Positions 11,261 through 22,992 are shown, numbered from the stretch's first letter. The stretch: 64,000 nucleotides of DNA from Molossus alvarezi (GCA_037176705.1 CM073898.1:39931488-39995487), one strand, 5' to 3'. Notes: generated from the letters alone by a model not told the origin. Program-made: numbers and translations.

Positions 11261-12449
11261 AAACCAACTGTATGTAACAGGTAAAGGCAAGGATAGGAGC
11301 CTGGCCGGTGTGAGACTGTGATTTTAGAAAGGGGGGGGGAGGGGGCCAATACATTATTTTTTGTGAAGTTGTACTTTTTCTGGGAGTACAGGCAAACTTC
11401 AGAGTGCTTGAATGTACCTGAAAATATGTAAGGTTCAGAGAAGAAAAACACAGGAGTCTTCAATAATAAACAGAGCAGAAACAAACAATCTAGAAGGCTC
11501 TCTCATAGTCCTGATATCCTCGGAGCAAAGATCTGGAATACTAATATAAATTTTTCTTGACGCTTCTCTAACAAACTGGATACTGTTGTGATTTCTGGGA
11601 ATGCAAGTCAGAAAGACCACCTTTCCCCTGAAATGTCCGATTAAATTTTTCAAACGTTCTTTATAGCAAGTTTATGGAAGGTATACTTTCTTACAAGAAA
11701 AGGACAGACAAGCCTCTGTGTCTTCCTCCCTTCTCTCAAGATCTCCTTTTTGTCTTGTTTTGTTCTGCTTCCAGCTTGCCACGGATGGATTTTTGGAACC
11801 TAACTAACAAAGATGTAAATTTAATCTGTGTTTGGTCTCAGTGAATAAAAACAGATTAGTAATATTTTTATTCTTAACTAAAATGAACCCTCAAGTTATC
11901 AGAATGGTCTGTGTTCTCCACAGATGTTACAAAACTGCTCAAAATAAATATATTTACTTTAGTTTTAAACAAATTCTCACCTTTTATGATTCAGAATAAG
12001 GGACCTGGTCACAAAAATCAACACTGGAAAAGTGGCACATCTCTAAGAAGGGTGGTATATATGAATCTAGGGTGTCTCCCAGCTGAGCCTTGTTCTTAAG
12101 CAGTATCATCACTCACTTGGTTAATACTTAGTGGTTTCCACCAGCTCTTTTCATACCCTGTCATAGCAATGGCCTCAGCACTATAAGAATAGAACCATCA
12201 GTTTCTGCTACTTGCCAAGAATTTGATCAGGCACCAACAAAAAAACAAACCACCATGACCACCACCACAAAAACCAGTCCAGTGGCAAAAGGAACTGCTG
12301 GTGTGTCTTCCCGCTGTGGCTGAAGTATAAAAAATCCTACATCCAGAACTAGTGAAGAAAAAATGACATAAAGAAACATGCAGCAAGTTCCGATCAATTA
12401 GCAGCATCCACAGGAGTCATGCTGGGGTAGAAAGTGCCTGTTACACACA
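11261..12449. other. Unassigned spacer
   Basis: No recognised element; a G-rich run lies at 11330-11345. Open frames are short and unlike known proteins. Confidence 0.5.
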
Positions 12450-12750
12450 TTTTTCACCTGGAAGCGGTGCGCGCTGCCCGCTTCGGGCCTCCCCAGCGCA
12501 CAGATCAGCACATTCCGCAGCCGCCAGTGAGCATCTTGAGACAACCTCACGACCCTAACAGATGACTCTCAGCTGCAAGCCCTGTTCCGACCCCGTCAGC
12601 ATTTCTCCAGTCCCAAGCCTATACTGTCAATGAGCAGGACCCAGTCATGGGTCTCTCCGAGACCACCTCGTGCCAGCCAGTTCAGCATAAACTGTAAATA
12701 TGCCATTTGAAGGAGTATACATCTTCTTTAAACAAACAAACAAAAAATTA
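12450..12750. other. CpG-rich patch ending in an A-rich stretch
   Basis: About eleven CpG sites fall in roughly 150 bp (12463-12605) within otherwise AT-rich DNA, including GGTGCGCGCTGCCCGCTTCG. It ends after TCTTTAAACAAACAAACAAA. It could be a retrocopied 5'UTR or part of an old LTR. Both strands were translated by eye in part and no recognisable protein appeared. Confidence 0.35.
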
Positions 12751-13090
12751 ACCTGGACTTTTCAGAAAAGTTCTATCGGATTCTAGCAACGGCTCCAGGA
12801 TGCACTTATTAGGATATACAATACACCAAGAAATGCTGCAATAAACATAAATTGTGACTATTAAAATTTAGATAGACGGGGTCATCTTTCCCAACTATCA
12901 ACATCACCCTTTCAACATGTATTTTCTAGTAACAGAAAAGCCATTCTATTGTCCACCGGGAGGCTCAGTAGTAAGTATAATCCTTTAGAAAATTATATTT
13001 AAAAAAATATTCAGCAAAGTAAGGAGAATAATTTAAAACTTACAGATTATCCGTTGTACCATGCATGCTTCAGATAGGTAAAAGAAAGAT
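12751..13090. other. Unassigned spacer
   Basis: Nothing recognised. Confidence 0.5.
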
Positions 13091-13160
13091 CGATGGTAAT
13101 AGATAGACAGATATAGATGACAGACAGATGGACAGGAAGGATAGGATAGACAGATCATGG
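13090..13160. repeat. Degenerate GATA/GACA tetranucleotide repeat
   Basis: Interspersed GATAGATAGACAG, GATGACAGACAGATGG and GGATAGACAGAT units, imperfect and probably old. Confidence 0.7.
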
Positions 13161-13239
13161 TGGAAGCACTTCAGAGGTATAAAATAAAGAAATAACCATG
13201 TAACAAACTCTTAACTTAGAAAATAAAATATTTCAGGTA

Positions 13240-14225
13240 ACTAAAGTCCCTGTGCTTTTCTCTCTCTCTCTCCTTCCCTTCTTCCCCCTCAGGTAACAGT
13301 GTCTTGAATATGGTATTCATCATTCCCATGCATGTTTTTCTTAAAAAAGCTATGACTACTTGTGTATATATCAATGAAATTGTGTATGTATAAATATATA
13401 AAAGGGTTATTTCTGTTTTCAAACTTTACTTAAATGGCGCAACTTTCACAACATTGGGAACTTGATCTTTCTGTTCAGTGTTATGCTTTTGAAGTGTAGC
13501 TATGGAGCTCTAGTACATTCATTTGAACTTTGTGTAGCCTTCTACTGTGAAGTCATATCATCTATCTGTTTCCTTATTAATGACTGTTTAGGTCATTTTC
13601 AGTCTTCACTATGTCAAGCAATATTGCCATACATCTTATTTGTAACCCCGTGTTATCACAATCTTCTCTAGGATGCATGAGTAGTGTGAAGGGTGTAACC
13701 ATCATGAACATTACCCGATCATGCTCAACTCCACACCAAAGCCCTCAGTAAACACGCCTGCCAGCGTATGAGAACTCCCACTGCTCCATATCTTCATTGA
13801 CTGAATGGTCAAATTGGATGTTAATTTTGCAAATTTGATGGATGCGTAAGAGAATTTCAGTTTTTATTTGTAGTCCCCAAATAGTCAGTGAGCTTGGGAA
13901 TATATTTGTATAGGTCAGCCTTCTCTCTCTGTTCCCTCTTCCTCTCCTTTGCACATCCACCTGTTGCATAATTACCTATTTTCTTACTCATATGTAGGAA
14001 TACTTTATTAATTCTAGATTCTGAATAACTCTTTGTTATATATATTTCAAATATTTTCAGATACTTAAGAGATTTTCTCTCAAACTGTGGCTTATAGTTT
14101 TTTCTACAGTGCCTCTTATTAACCAGAAACTTTTAATACAATTTATCAATCTTTTCCTCTAAGATTTATGTTATTTTGCAACTCATTCTTTAAACCCAAG
14201 ATCATAAAAATATCTTTTCATAATT
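13240..14225 (-). mobile_element. Old antisense L1 (L1M-type), 3' part
   Basis: Read on the minus strand this is an L1 3'UTR and ORF2 end. On the plus strand it shows the reversed landmarks in order: ATCATTCCCATGCATGTTTT, AGCTCTAGTACATTCATTTG, GTATGAGAACTCCCACTGCT, TTGATGGATGCG, TTCTGAATAACTCTTTGTTA, AACTGTGGCTTATAG. It is heavily mutated. Two VES copies separate it from its continuation. Confidence 0.75.
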
Positions 14226-14227
14226 TG

Positions 14228-14465
14228 TTTTTTTTTATCTTCACACAAGAACATTTTTTCATTTTTTGTTCAGATAGAGTGGGAGGGAGAGAGAGAGAGA
14301 GAAACATCGACATGAAAGGGACACATTGAGTGGCGGCCTCCTGCACTACCCAACCAGGGCTGGGGACAAACTGCAACCGCAGTAAGTGCCCTTAGTGGGA
14401 ACCGAACCCTGGTCTCTCTGTACCGCAGGCTGACACTCTAACCACTGAGCCAGACTGGCCAGGGC
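14228..14465 (-). repeat. VES SINE
   Basis: Reversed VES: tail ATCTTCACACAAGAAC, ATAGAGTGGGAGGGAGAGAG, GAAACATCGACATGAAAGGG, CCAACCAGGGCTGGGGACAA, and reversed head CACTGAGCCAGACTGGCCAG. It interrupts the antisense L1. Confidence 0.9.
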
Positions 14466-14476
14466 AATTTCTGTTT

Positions 14477-14719
14477 GTTTTTTTTAAATCCTCACCCAAG
14501 GATGTTTTTTTATTTATCTTCAGATAGAGAGGGAGGGAGAGGGAGAGGGATAGAGAAACATCGACGTGAAAGGGACACATCGACTGGTTGCCTCCTGTAC
14601 AACCCCGACCAGGGCCTGGGACAAACTGCAACTGAGGTACGTGCCCTTGACCAGAATCAAACCCCGACTCTGGTTCTGCAGGTCAACGCTCTAACTGCTG
14701 AGCCGAACCAGCCAGGGCT
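14477..14719 (-). repeat. VES SINE
   Basis: Second reversed VES, next to the first. AATTTCTGTTT before it (14466-14476) and AATTTCTGCTT after it (from 14720) form the target-site duplication, so this copy is a separate insertion between the first SINE and the L1. Confidence 0.92.
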
Positions 14720-15285
14720 AATTTCTGCTTTTTTGGTCAAAGATCTGCCTTTCCAGTTCAAGCCTTTCATCTACCTAACTGTTCATGTAGGTAGGATGAA
14801 ATAGGAATCCACATGGTTTTTATGTGGATAAGGCATTTCCCCGGAACCATTTACATACTTGGTCACTCTTTCCCTGTAATTCTAATGAGACCTCTGGAAT
14901 ATATTAAGTTTCCACATAGGTATTTCCAGGTCTCCCAAATTTCCCATCTTTATATTTGCCTGACCTTAAGCAATTTTTATACTATATAAGCATAATTATT
15001 ATACTGTTAAATAAGTTCGGTAAAGTCTACCTATCTTGAAATTTTTTTAAAAAAATTGTCTCAGCTATTCTAGGCCATTTGTAACTCCACATTAATTTTA
15101 TGAGGAGCTGTTAAGACCCCTAAAAAAATACTTTATGTTTTGAGTAGACAATGCATAGAAAATATAGATTAGTTTCAGGTAAATTGATGTCTCTTGAATA
15201 TGAGGGTTTTGATTCCAAAATTCTGTCTACTTTTATTCAAGTCTTATGTACTTAAGTAACATTTTGAAATCATTCTCTTTTTAAA
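14720..15285 (-). mobile_element. Old antisense L1, continuation into ORF2
   Basis: Continues the L1 of 13240-14225: CACATGGTTTTTATGTGGAT, CCGGAACCATTTACA, AATTGTCTCAGCTATTCTAG and GTCTACTTTTATTCAAGTC fit reversed ORF2 order. It ends where a sense L1 begins. Confidence 0.65.
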
Positions 15286-15289
15286 AGTA

Positions 15290-15725
15290 TTACAAAATTG
15301 ACATCACACAAAGCAAAATTTTCACCAATACATCTCCTAGGGCAAAAACAACAACAACAACAACAAACCACCCACACACAAAAAAAGAAAAAAATTAATA
15401 AATAGGACTGCATTAAACTAAAAAGCTGCACAGCAAAAGAAACCAGTATCAAAATGAAAAGGGAACCCACTGTATGGGAGAACATATTCACCAATAATAC
15501 ATCGAATAAGGAGTTAATTTCCAAAACATATAAAGTATTTATACAACTCAACAAAAGGAAGACAATCAAATATAATTTTAAAATGTGCAGAGGGCCTGAA
15601 TAGACACTTCTCAAGACAGGACATACAAATGGCCAAGAGACATAAGAAAAAATACTCAGTGTCACTAATCATCAGAGAGATGTAAATTAAAACAACTATA
15701 AGGTATCACCTCACACCTGCCAGGT
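15290..15725 (+). mobile_element. Sense L1 ORF2 fragment
   Basis: AATAGGACTGCATTAAACTA, AAAGCTGCACAGCAAAAGAA, AAACATATAAAGTATTTATA, AATAGACACTTCTCAAGACA and GGTATCACCTCACACCTGCC are consecutive ORF2 landmarks. It lies downstream, in L1 order, of the antisense piece beside it, so it is a separate insertion and not its inverted half. Confidence 0.8.
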
Positions 15726-16035
15726 TCACAGCTGAAGAGGAATTTGATTCAAGGATACCCTGAGTCTCAACAACCTCTGACTTCAATGACGTTTTGACTA
15801 CACCTTGGAATTTAGACTCTAGAGTTGATGCTGGAATGAGTTCAGACTTTTGAAGTTGTTGGAATGAAATGAATGTATTCTGCATGTGAGAAGAACATGA
15901 ATTTGGGGGTCAGGGATGGAATGTTATGGATTGCTGGTTTGTGTCCTCCCAAAAGTCATTATGTTGAAACCCTATCCCCAGTGGGATGGTATCAAGAGGT
16001 AGCGTCCTTGAGAGGTAATTATGATTAAATGGGGC
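15726..16035 (+). mobile_element. MaLR internal 3' end plus truncated LTR
   Basis: GCATGTGAGAAGAACATGAA and TTTGGGGGTCAGGGATGGAA resemble the 3' end of a MaLR internal region. TGTTATGGATTG (15922) then opens an LTR of the MLT1/MST type (GTCCTCCCAAAAGTCATTAT, GTTGAAACCCTATCCCCAGT, GATGGTATCAAGAGG). Similarity fades after about 16035. No retroviral frames remain. Confidence 0.5.
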
Positions 16036-18234
16036 AGAGGAGACTAATATATAGTGAGAATCAGAGTCCAATGTCAAGGAAATCCTAATGGTGTCTAATT
16101 CTGGATTCCAGCTGTCCCAGAGCCACTGTCAACACTGTGAGATTTGGCTATGGGACTCAAACACCTTTGGAGGGAGGAGGTTAGACTACTTTGTGTCAGT
16201 TGAACCTATTATGTCGTTTGAATTAGAGGGAGAGCTAAGAATGATGACTTCCACTCCCTTGTCTAGGGACAGGGCTGGACACGTTGTTGTGATGGTGGAC
16301 AACTTAAAAAAGGGCAACTAGGGAGTCTCCTCCCAACATCTATACCTCATGTGGCACATTGCTACATTTTATTAAGAATTATTATTAAAAAGATTAATGT
16401 GTGGCAATAAAAGTACTTTTTGTCTATGGTTCAGTTTATAGTTTTTAAAACAACTCTCACACTTATTCGTCCAAGATACTAAAAATAATGCTACAAACAG
16501 CTGAACAGATTAGCAAACCAAGACCAAAGGGCCTGGCTTGAAACTCACTTTTCCCCACCATCCATCCATCCAGACATGGTTTCCCAAAAACAATGCTTCT
16601 CACAAAGAGTCAGAACACTGACTGCTTAGTAAATGTTTTTCAGGATCATAAACAGAGGTATTTCATTTCTTGTAAGACTCAAATAGCAATAGATTACTTT
16701 TAAATCAAGCACATGTCTATTCTCTTTGGTTGTCCAGACTTCTTATTTATTTGGGTAACCCTAAACTATGACATATTAAAGGTAATATTTTTGTATATGA
16801 CCTTTGTTTCCCCCCAAGGTTGGAAAGAAAGGTTTAAACAAATTTAGCCCAAGAGACAGTTGAAATTTAGATAGTGAATTGTCTTTTAAACTTCTCACAG
16901 AAACTAATCCCTTGGTTGCATTTATATCACAGGCAATTAATGTGGCTGAAACAAATATTCTTTGATGACCATCAAGCATAAAGCAGAGCAATTTTAATAC
17001 GATAGAATTATTATTGACTGGGGAATATTATGCAAAATTGGTATAACTAAGCAAGATCAAAAAGTCTCTGATTATAAAACATCAAAGCTTTCAGGCAAGT
17101 CCTTCCTCAGAGACAAGCCTAAACTATTGGAAAACCCATTTCTACCATTACATTAAGAAACGATTTTAATGATGATAGAGGTAGAATTTCATAATTTCCC
17201 TGAATCAATTCCATGAGCTGCTCAGTTAAAGAAATGGTTCACACCAAGCATCTGTCACTCAAGCACGTACACATTATTTTAAAATGTATAGTATTGGGAA
17301 AGGTATATGATTTGTAGTTAATCCCAGTTTGGCCAATTACTAGACATTTGACTCCAGGTTATTTTCAACATTTCTGAACATTCTTCTCATTTGTGAATAC
17401 ATTTTTTTTGTGAAAATTGAAGGGACCGTATATGGAGAAACCATACAAATGTATTTAACTATAAATTTATAAATCATAAATTTCTATATTAATCTTAGTT
17501 ATTGTTAACTAGGCTATATATTTTTTTCTGAAGTTATAAATAGAAACAACTTTCTAAAACCTCTTACTGGAATTAAACAAGTTGAAACAGTATTCTGGAA
17601 CTTCATTTTTAATAGAAGTCAATAATTGCTTTAAACACACACACATACATGGAATATGCAAACTAAATTTAATGTTCAAATAAAGTAGTAAAATCCCTGT
17701 TTACCAATTTAGTATCTCCCCAAATAGCTACAGAAATATTTTTGCCAAAAAATTTTAAGTCAGTGCACATCTTACACACAATTCCCCTAGTCTTACGTAA
17801 TGCCCCCATATTTAAGAGTCAATACTATGGGAATTACCTAGGGAGAAGTGAGAAGCATATCTGGTACTTATTAATGTATGATTCTCTAGGTAAATATAGC
17901 TAAATGTGGTTAAATAGTAACTCTCTAGGTAAATGGTAACTGCTAACTGACTCTATCATCACTGAGTCTTGCCAAGGAGGGAGGGCAATAATGAAGAGGG
18001 TAAAATAGGATTTAATTCTTCCTTTCCTTATATCACGTGACAAGTATTTAAGTTCTATTTTTAATTATTGAGAGAAAAATGAATATGTATTAAAATGTGT
18101 CAAGATGTGGAATATTATGTAGGTTATATGTCTCTGTTTCATTTTGTGATAAAATATACATGCTAAGATATTAATACTTTATATAGTTTGGGGTCTCATT
18201 AGCAGTCAATATTATTATTTAATAAAATCCTCAA
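16036..18234. other. 2.2 kb without recognised element
   Basis: AT-rich DNA with no secure repeat or gene. The longest frames (77 residues at 16088-16321) look like chance. Confidence 0.5.
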
Positions 18235-19270
18235 GAGAGTACTGTTAATAAAATGGCACAGTAAGAAAATCTAAAAGTCTATCTTGCCATAAAATTAATA
18301 AAAACACTGGCACAATCTGTCAGAACCAACTCCTGTGGAATTCTGGAAATTAACCAGAAGCTTGCAGCAACTAAGGAAAATGCTGAATCAAGAAAAACTC
18401 GTAGAATCTGGGTGAAAAGAGAGAGCTGTGTGGTGTTTGAATTTACCCTGGTGTCATTGGCCTTGACCACAGCAGCTCACATTCCCAGCACAGTTAGCAA
18501 CCAGAGGGGACAGAAGAGACTTCACTCATAAAGAGAGCTGGTGTTCAGCTGACCTGTCTGGTGACTTCTTGGATCAAAGGGCTTGCCTTTATTTTGCCTG
18601 ACTTGGAACTTTCTCAGTGCTGAGATGGCTATCCAAAGAGGAATGTTGATCAAATTTACAAGCAAATATTTTCGTCATGGCTGAGGGCAAAGGATGACAG
18701 TTAAAGCAGATAACAGACTAACTTCAAGGCTTGGGAAGAAAGGCTCCAGAATGAGATGCTTTGAGAACTAAGCTACAAAATATTGGGAATCCAGAGAGCG
18801 ATGTGATCACATTCAGAAAAGACACAAGAAGGGCCTAAATTCTCACCTCTGGCCAATCTCTGGGCTCTGCATGAGCAGGATGTGAAGGCTAAGGCAGAGT
18901 TGTAAACTTCCTGGCTAAGTATTAAAGAAATGTCCAAACTCATAAACAGAGCTCACCCCCAAAGTGGGAGACTTTATTTTCAGCCATCTAAGGAAATCTT
19001 TGTCCAGTCACCAGTTGATCACCAAGTTAACAGAACAGAGAACTCAGTGGCCAAACATGATAAAGAATAGAGATTATACAAAATAGTTCAGAAAAACCAC
19101 TAAACGAACAACAGTAACTACAATAAGAAGCAACAAAAAGTGACGGGGAAAGAGGAGAATATGATTTTCACATTTGCACAATCATAATATTCAAAATGTC
19201 CAATTTTTAACAAAAATTACAAGGCATGAAATAAAACAAGAAATTACGCCCATACAAAGTTTTTTAAAAA
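18235..19270 (+). mobile_element. L1M/HAL1-like 5' region
   Basis: Landmarks recalled from old L1/HAL1 5' sequences occur in order: CTGGTGACTTCTTGGATCAA, TTTTCGTCATGGCTGAGGGC, CTCACCTCTGGCCAATCTCT, TTTTCAGCCATCTAAGGAAA, AACAGAGAACTCAGTGGCCA, CAATTTTTAACAAAAATTAC. It has no long open frame. Whether it is HAL1 or L1M was not settled. Confidence 0.6.
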
Positions 19271-19284
19271 AAAGGAAAGAAAGA

Positions 19285-19560
19285 AAATTAAGAAAACAAT
19301 TCCATTTATAATAACATCAAAAAGAATAAAATATTTAGGAATAATCTAACCAAGATGGTGAAAGACTTATACACTGAAAACCATAAAACATTGCTGAAAC
19401 AAATTAAAGAAGACACAAATAAATGGAAAGGCAGGCTATGTTCATGGATTGGGAACTGACTATTGTTAAGATATCCATATTACCCAAAGTGATCTACAGA
19501 TTCAATGCAATCCCTATCAAAATTTCAAATGCATTTTTGTAGAAATAAAAAAAGTTATCC
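19285..19560 (+). mobile_element. Sense L1 ORF2 fragment (first of two overlapping copies)
   Basis: ATTCCATTTATAATAACATC, AAGACTTATACACTGAAAAC, GTTCATGGATTGGGAA and TTCAATGCAATCCCTATCAA are ORF2 landmarks. The same region recurs at 19700-19950, so two L1 copies follow each other. Confidence 0.75.
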
Positions 19561-19981
19561 TATATTCACAGATTACATGATCTTCTATATAGAAAACCCT
19601 AAAAAATCCACAAAATATTATAGCTAGTAAACAAGTCAGCAAGATTCTAGGATACAAGATCAATATAAAAATCAGTTGTATTTCTGCATACTAACAGTGA
19701 GCAATCCTAAAATGTAAACAAGAAAGCAATTTTTATTAAGACACCAAAAGGAATAGCTATTTAAAAATAAATTTAACTAAGAAAAGTAAGACTTGGGCAC
19801 AGTAAACTACAAAACATTGTTGAAAAAATTTAAATAAACGAAAAGACATCCTTTGTTCATTAATTAAAAGACTTAATATTTTAAGATACTTCCCAAATCC
19901 ACAAATTCAATGCAATCCCTATTAAATGTTGAACTTCCTTTTTTAAAGAAATGGATAAGCTGATCCTAAAAATTCATATGT

Positions 19982-20202
19982 GAGCCTGGCTGGTGTCGCT
20001 CAATGGTTGAGCATCGACACATGCACCAAGAGGTCACTGGTTCGATTCCCAATCAGGGCACATGCCCAGGTCTGGGGCTAAATCCCCAGTTGGGGGCATG
20101 CAGGAGGCAGCCAACTGATGTTCTCTCTCATCGATGTTTCTATCTCTCTCTCCCTCTCTCTTCCTTTATCTTAAAATCAATAAAGAAAAAATATTTAAAA
20201 AC
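19982..20202 (+). repeat. VES SINE (GGTTGAGCATCGAC type)
   Basis: Head AGCCTGGCTGGTGTCGCTCA, B-box-like GGTTCGATTCCC, GGGGGCATGCAGGAGGCAGC, TCATCGATGTTTCTATCTC, tail AAAATCAATAAAG. ATTCATATG flanks both sides (19972-19980, 20203-20211) as part of the target-site duplication. Confidence 0.93.
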
Positions 20203-20663
20203 ATTCATATGGGATTGCAAGAGACTCAAAATAGCCAAAACAACCTTGAAAAAGAAAAAGTTAGAGGACTTAGATTTTCCAGTTTCAACTCACCCTACAG
20301 TACAGAATCAAAACAGTGTAGTATTAGCCTAAGAAGAGACATATATATCAATAGACTATAATTGAAAATCCAGAATGAAGTCCATAGAATTAATATTCAA
20401 CAAGGGTGTTAAGATCATTTAATGAGGAAAGAATAGTTTTTAAAATATGATTCTGGGGTAACTGGATATCCACCAGCGTAGGGATGAATTTAAAGCCCTA
20501 CATCACACAGCATACAAAAATTTACTCAAAATAAATGTAAGATCTAAATGTAAAGGCTAAAAATATAAAATTCTTAAAAAGAAATCTTTGTGACCTTGGG
20601 TTAGGTAATAGTTTCTTGAACATAACACTAAAATCATAATCAACCAAAGAAAAAAATAAAATA

Positions 20664-20876
20664 CGCCTGGCTGGTGTGGCTCAGTGGTTGAGCATCAACC
20701 CATGCACCAAGAGGTTGCTGGTTCAATTCCTGATCAGGGCACATCCTCAGGTTGTGGGTCAAATTCCTAGTGGGGGCATGCAGGAGCAGCCAATCGATGT
20801 TCTTTCTCATCAATGTTTCTATCTCTCTCCCTCTCCCTTCCTCTCTCTCTAAAATCAATAAACAAAAAAATTATTT
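20664..20876 (+). repeat. VES SINE (GGTTGAGCATCAAC type)
   Basis: GCCTGGCTGGTGTGGCTCAG, CATGCACCAAGAGGTTGCTG, GGTTCAATTCCTGATCAGGG, AAAATCAATAAAC tail. Simple AATAAAATAAAAT runs follow. Confidence 0.93.
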
Positions 20877-21117
20877 TAAAAAATCTTAATAAAATAAAAT
20901 AAAATAAATTGAACATCATCAAACTTAAAAAAGTTTGTGCATTGAAGGATGCTTATCAAGTTAGGGAAAAGACAACTCACAAAATAGAATAAAATATTTG
21001 AAAATAATGTATTTGATAAGGGTCTAGTGTCTACAATATATAAAGAACTCTTACAACTTAACCTGATTTAAAAACAGGCAGAGTTATTGAATAGACAATT
21101 CTCCAAAGATTTTGGAG

Positions 21118-21258
21118 TCTATATTCCCTCTCATTGATGTTTCTATCTCTTTCTCTCTCCTTTCTTCTTTCTCTAAAAATCAATAAAAAAAAAAGTTTCT
21201 CAAAAAGTTGAACATAGAGTTAACATTATTATCCAGCAATTTCATTTCTAGATAGACA
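21118..21258 (+). repeat. Templated duplication of a SINE-tail/L1 junction
   Basis: These 141 bp match 21915-22055 with about 7 differences by eye: the last part of a VES body, its A-rich tail, and 60 bp of adjoining L1. The copy sits about 800 bp upstream of the source, inside the same L1. ATAGACAATTCTCCAAA occurs on both sides (21091-21107 and 21252-21268). Confidence 0.85.
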
Positions 21259-21400
21259 ATTCTCCAAATATATGCAAATGGTCAATAAGTACATGAAAAG
21301 ATGCTCAATATCTTTAATCATTAGGGAAATAAAAATCATACCACAATAAACTAACTACTTCACACCCACCAGGATGGCTAAAATTAAAAAAACAACAACA

Positions 21401-21640
21401 GCCTTGGCCGGTTTGGCTCAGCGGTTAGAGCGTCGGCCTGCGGTCCGGAGAGACCCGGGTTCGGTTCCCGCTAAGGGCACGTACTTCAGTTGCAGTTTGT
21501 CCTCGGCCCTGGTTGGTCGTGCGGGTGGCAGCCACTCGATGTGTCCCTTCACGTCGATGTTTCTCTCTCTCTCTCCCTTCCTCTCTCTCCCTCCCACTCT
21601 ATCTGTACAAAAAAATGGAAAAATGTCCTCGGGTGAAGGA
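21401..21640 (+). repeat. VES SINE, well preserved
   Basis: CCGGTTTGGCTCAGCGGTTA, GCGTCGGCCTGCGGTCCGG, GGGTTCGGTTCCCGCTAAGG, AAATGTCCTCGGGTGAAGGA. A perfect 16-bp target-site duplication, TAAAAAAACAACAACA, flanks it (21385-21400 and 21641-21656), suggesting a fairly recent insertion. Confidence 0.95.
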
Positions 21641-21782
21641 TAAAAAAACAACAACAACAAAAAAACAAAAAAAACCCAACAACATAGGAGATAAAAATTG
21701 TTGGTAATGATGTGAATAAACTGACACTCATACATTGTTGGTGGGAATGTGAAATGATGCAACTGCTATCAAAAACGAATTC

Positions 21783-21992
21783 CTGCCCAGCCGCTGTGGC
21801 TCAGTGGTTGAGTGTCGACCCATGCACCAAGAGGTTGCAGGTTCTATTCTGATCAGGGCAAATGCCCAGGTTGTGGGCCCCAATCTCAAAGTGGGGCATG
21901 CAGGAGGCGGCCATTCTATATTCTCTCTCATTGATGTTTCTATCTCTTTCTCTTTCCTTTCTTCTCTCTCTAAAAATGAATAAAAATAAAAA
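21783..21992 (+). repeat. VES SINE, donor of the upstream templated copy
   Basis: GCCCAGCCGCTGTGGCTCAG, GGTTGAGTGTCGACCCATGC, GATCAGGGCAAATGCCCAGG, AAAAATGAATAAAAATAAA tail. The last 78 bp or so and the following L1 bases are repeated at 21118-21258. Confidence 0.92.
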
Positions 21993-22634
21993 TTTCTCAA
22001 AATGTTGAACATAGAGTTAACATTATTATCCAGCAATTTCATTTCTAGATAGACACCTGAGAAAAATAAAGGAATATATCAATGCAAAAATCTGTACATG
22101 AGTGATCATAGCAGCATTATTCATAATAACCATCATGTAAAACAACCTTAGTGTCCATCAACCAGTGAATTAATAAATAAGGTGTGGCATATCCGTACAA
22201 TGAAATATTTTCAGCCCTAAGAGTACTGAAGTACTAATACCTGCTATAACATGAATAAATCTTGAAAATATTATGCTAAGTGAAAGAAGCCAGACATAAA
22301 ATACCACATATTGTATGATTTAATTGAATCGAAATATTCAGGATAAGCGAATCCATTGACAGAGAGAGTAGATTAATGCTTGCTAGTAGCTGGCGAGGAA
22401 GGAAGAACGGGAGTGACTGCTAATGAATATAAGATTTCTTATGGGGGTGATGAAAATATTCTAGAATTTGATAGTAGTGATGGTTGCACAACTTTGTAAA
22501 TATACAAAAATCACTGAGTTGTATGCTTTAAATTATTAAAATGATAAATTTTGTTAGGTATTATCTCAGTTTAAAAATCCTAATATTCATTATGTTTAAA
22601 AATTAAACATTAAAGTTAAATATACACAGCTGTA

Positions 22635-22992
22635 AAAAAAAAGGAGCAACTCTTACCCTTTGCAACCATATAAATGGATCTACAGATTTTTATGTTAAAT
22701 GAAATAGGCCAGTCACAGAAAGAGAAATACCACATGATCTCACTTATACGTAGAATCTAATGAACAAAACAGAGCCAGAGGCATGGATACGTGGAACAGA
22801 CTGACGGACGTCAGAGGGGAGGAAAGGGGAGACTGGATGAAAGGAGAAGAGAGTAGCTGAAGAACATATATGCATAGCCCATGGACATAGAACAGAGTGG
22901 TGGAGGCCAAGGGAGGGATGATGGAGGCTGGGTGAAGGTGGGCAAAGGGGGGCGGGAATGGGGGACATCTGCAATAGTGTTAGCAATAAAAA
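22635..22992 (+). mobile_element. Sense L1 3'UTR, 5' truncated
   Basis: TATGTTAAATGAAATAGGCC, ACCACATGATCTCACTTATA, then a GA-rich 3'UTR (GGCTGGGTGAAGGTGGGCAA) and GTGTTAGCAATAAAAAATAA. A younger-looking L1 than the one before it. Confidence 0.8.

Larger units (their letters stand above)
19560..22600 (+). mobile_element. Sense L1M, ORF2 to 3' end, broken up by SINE insertions
   Basis: When the insertions are set aside this is one L1 running from TACATGATCTTCTATATAGA (ORF2) through GTATTTGATAAGGGTC, TACATTGTTGGTGGGAATGT, AGCAGCATTATTCATAATAA and TATGCTAAGTGAAAGAAGCC to a 3' end near TGTTAGGTATTATCTCAGTT. Four VES copies lie inside, plus one 141-bp templated duplication at 21118-21258. Stops and frameshifts leave no usable protein. 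Confidence 0.8.

Noticed and set aside
15270..15665. 131-residue minus-strand frame
   Set aside because: Lies antisense to an L1 ORF2 fragment; hydrophobic low-complexity composition.
15290..15725. Inverted half of the antisense L1 at 13240-15285 (twin priming)
   Set aside because: The sense segment lies downstream, not upstream, in L1 order, so it does not fit twin priming.
21401..21480. tRNA gene suggested by A- and B-box-like motifs
   Set aside because: It is the tRNA-derived head of a VES SINE with body, tail and target-site duplication; no cloverleaf was established.
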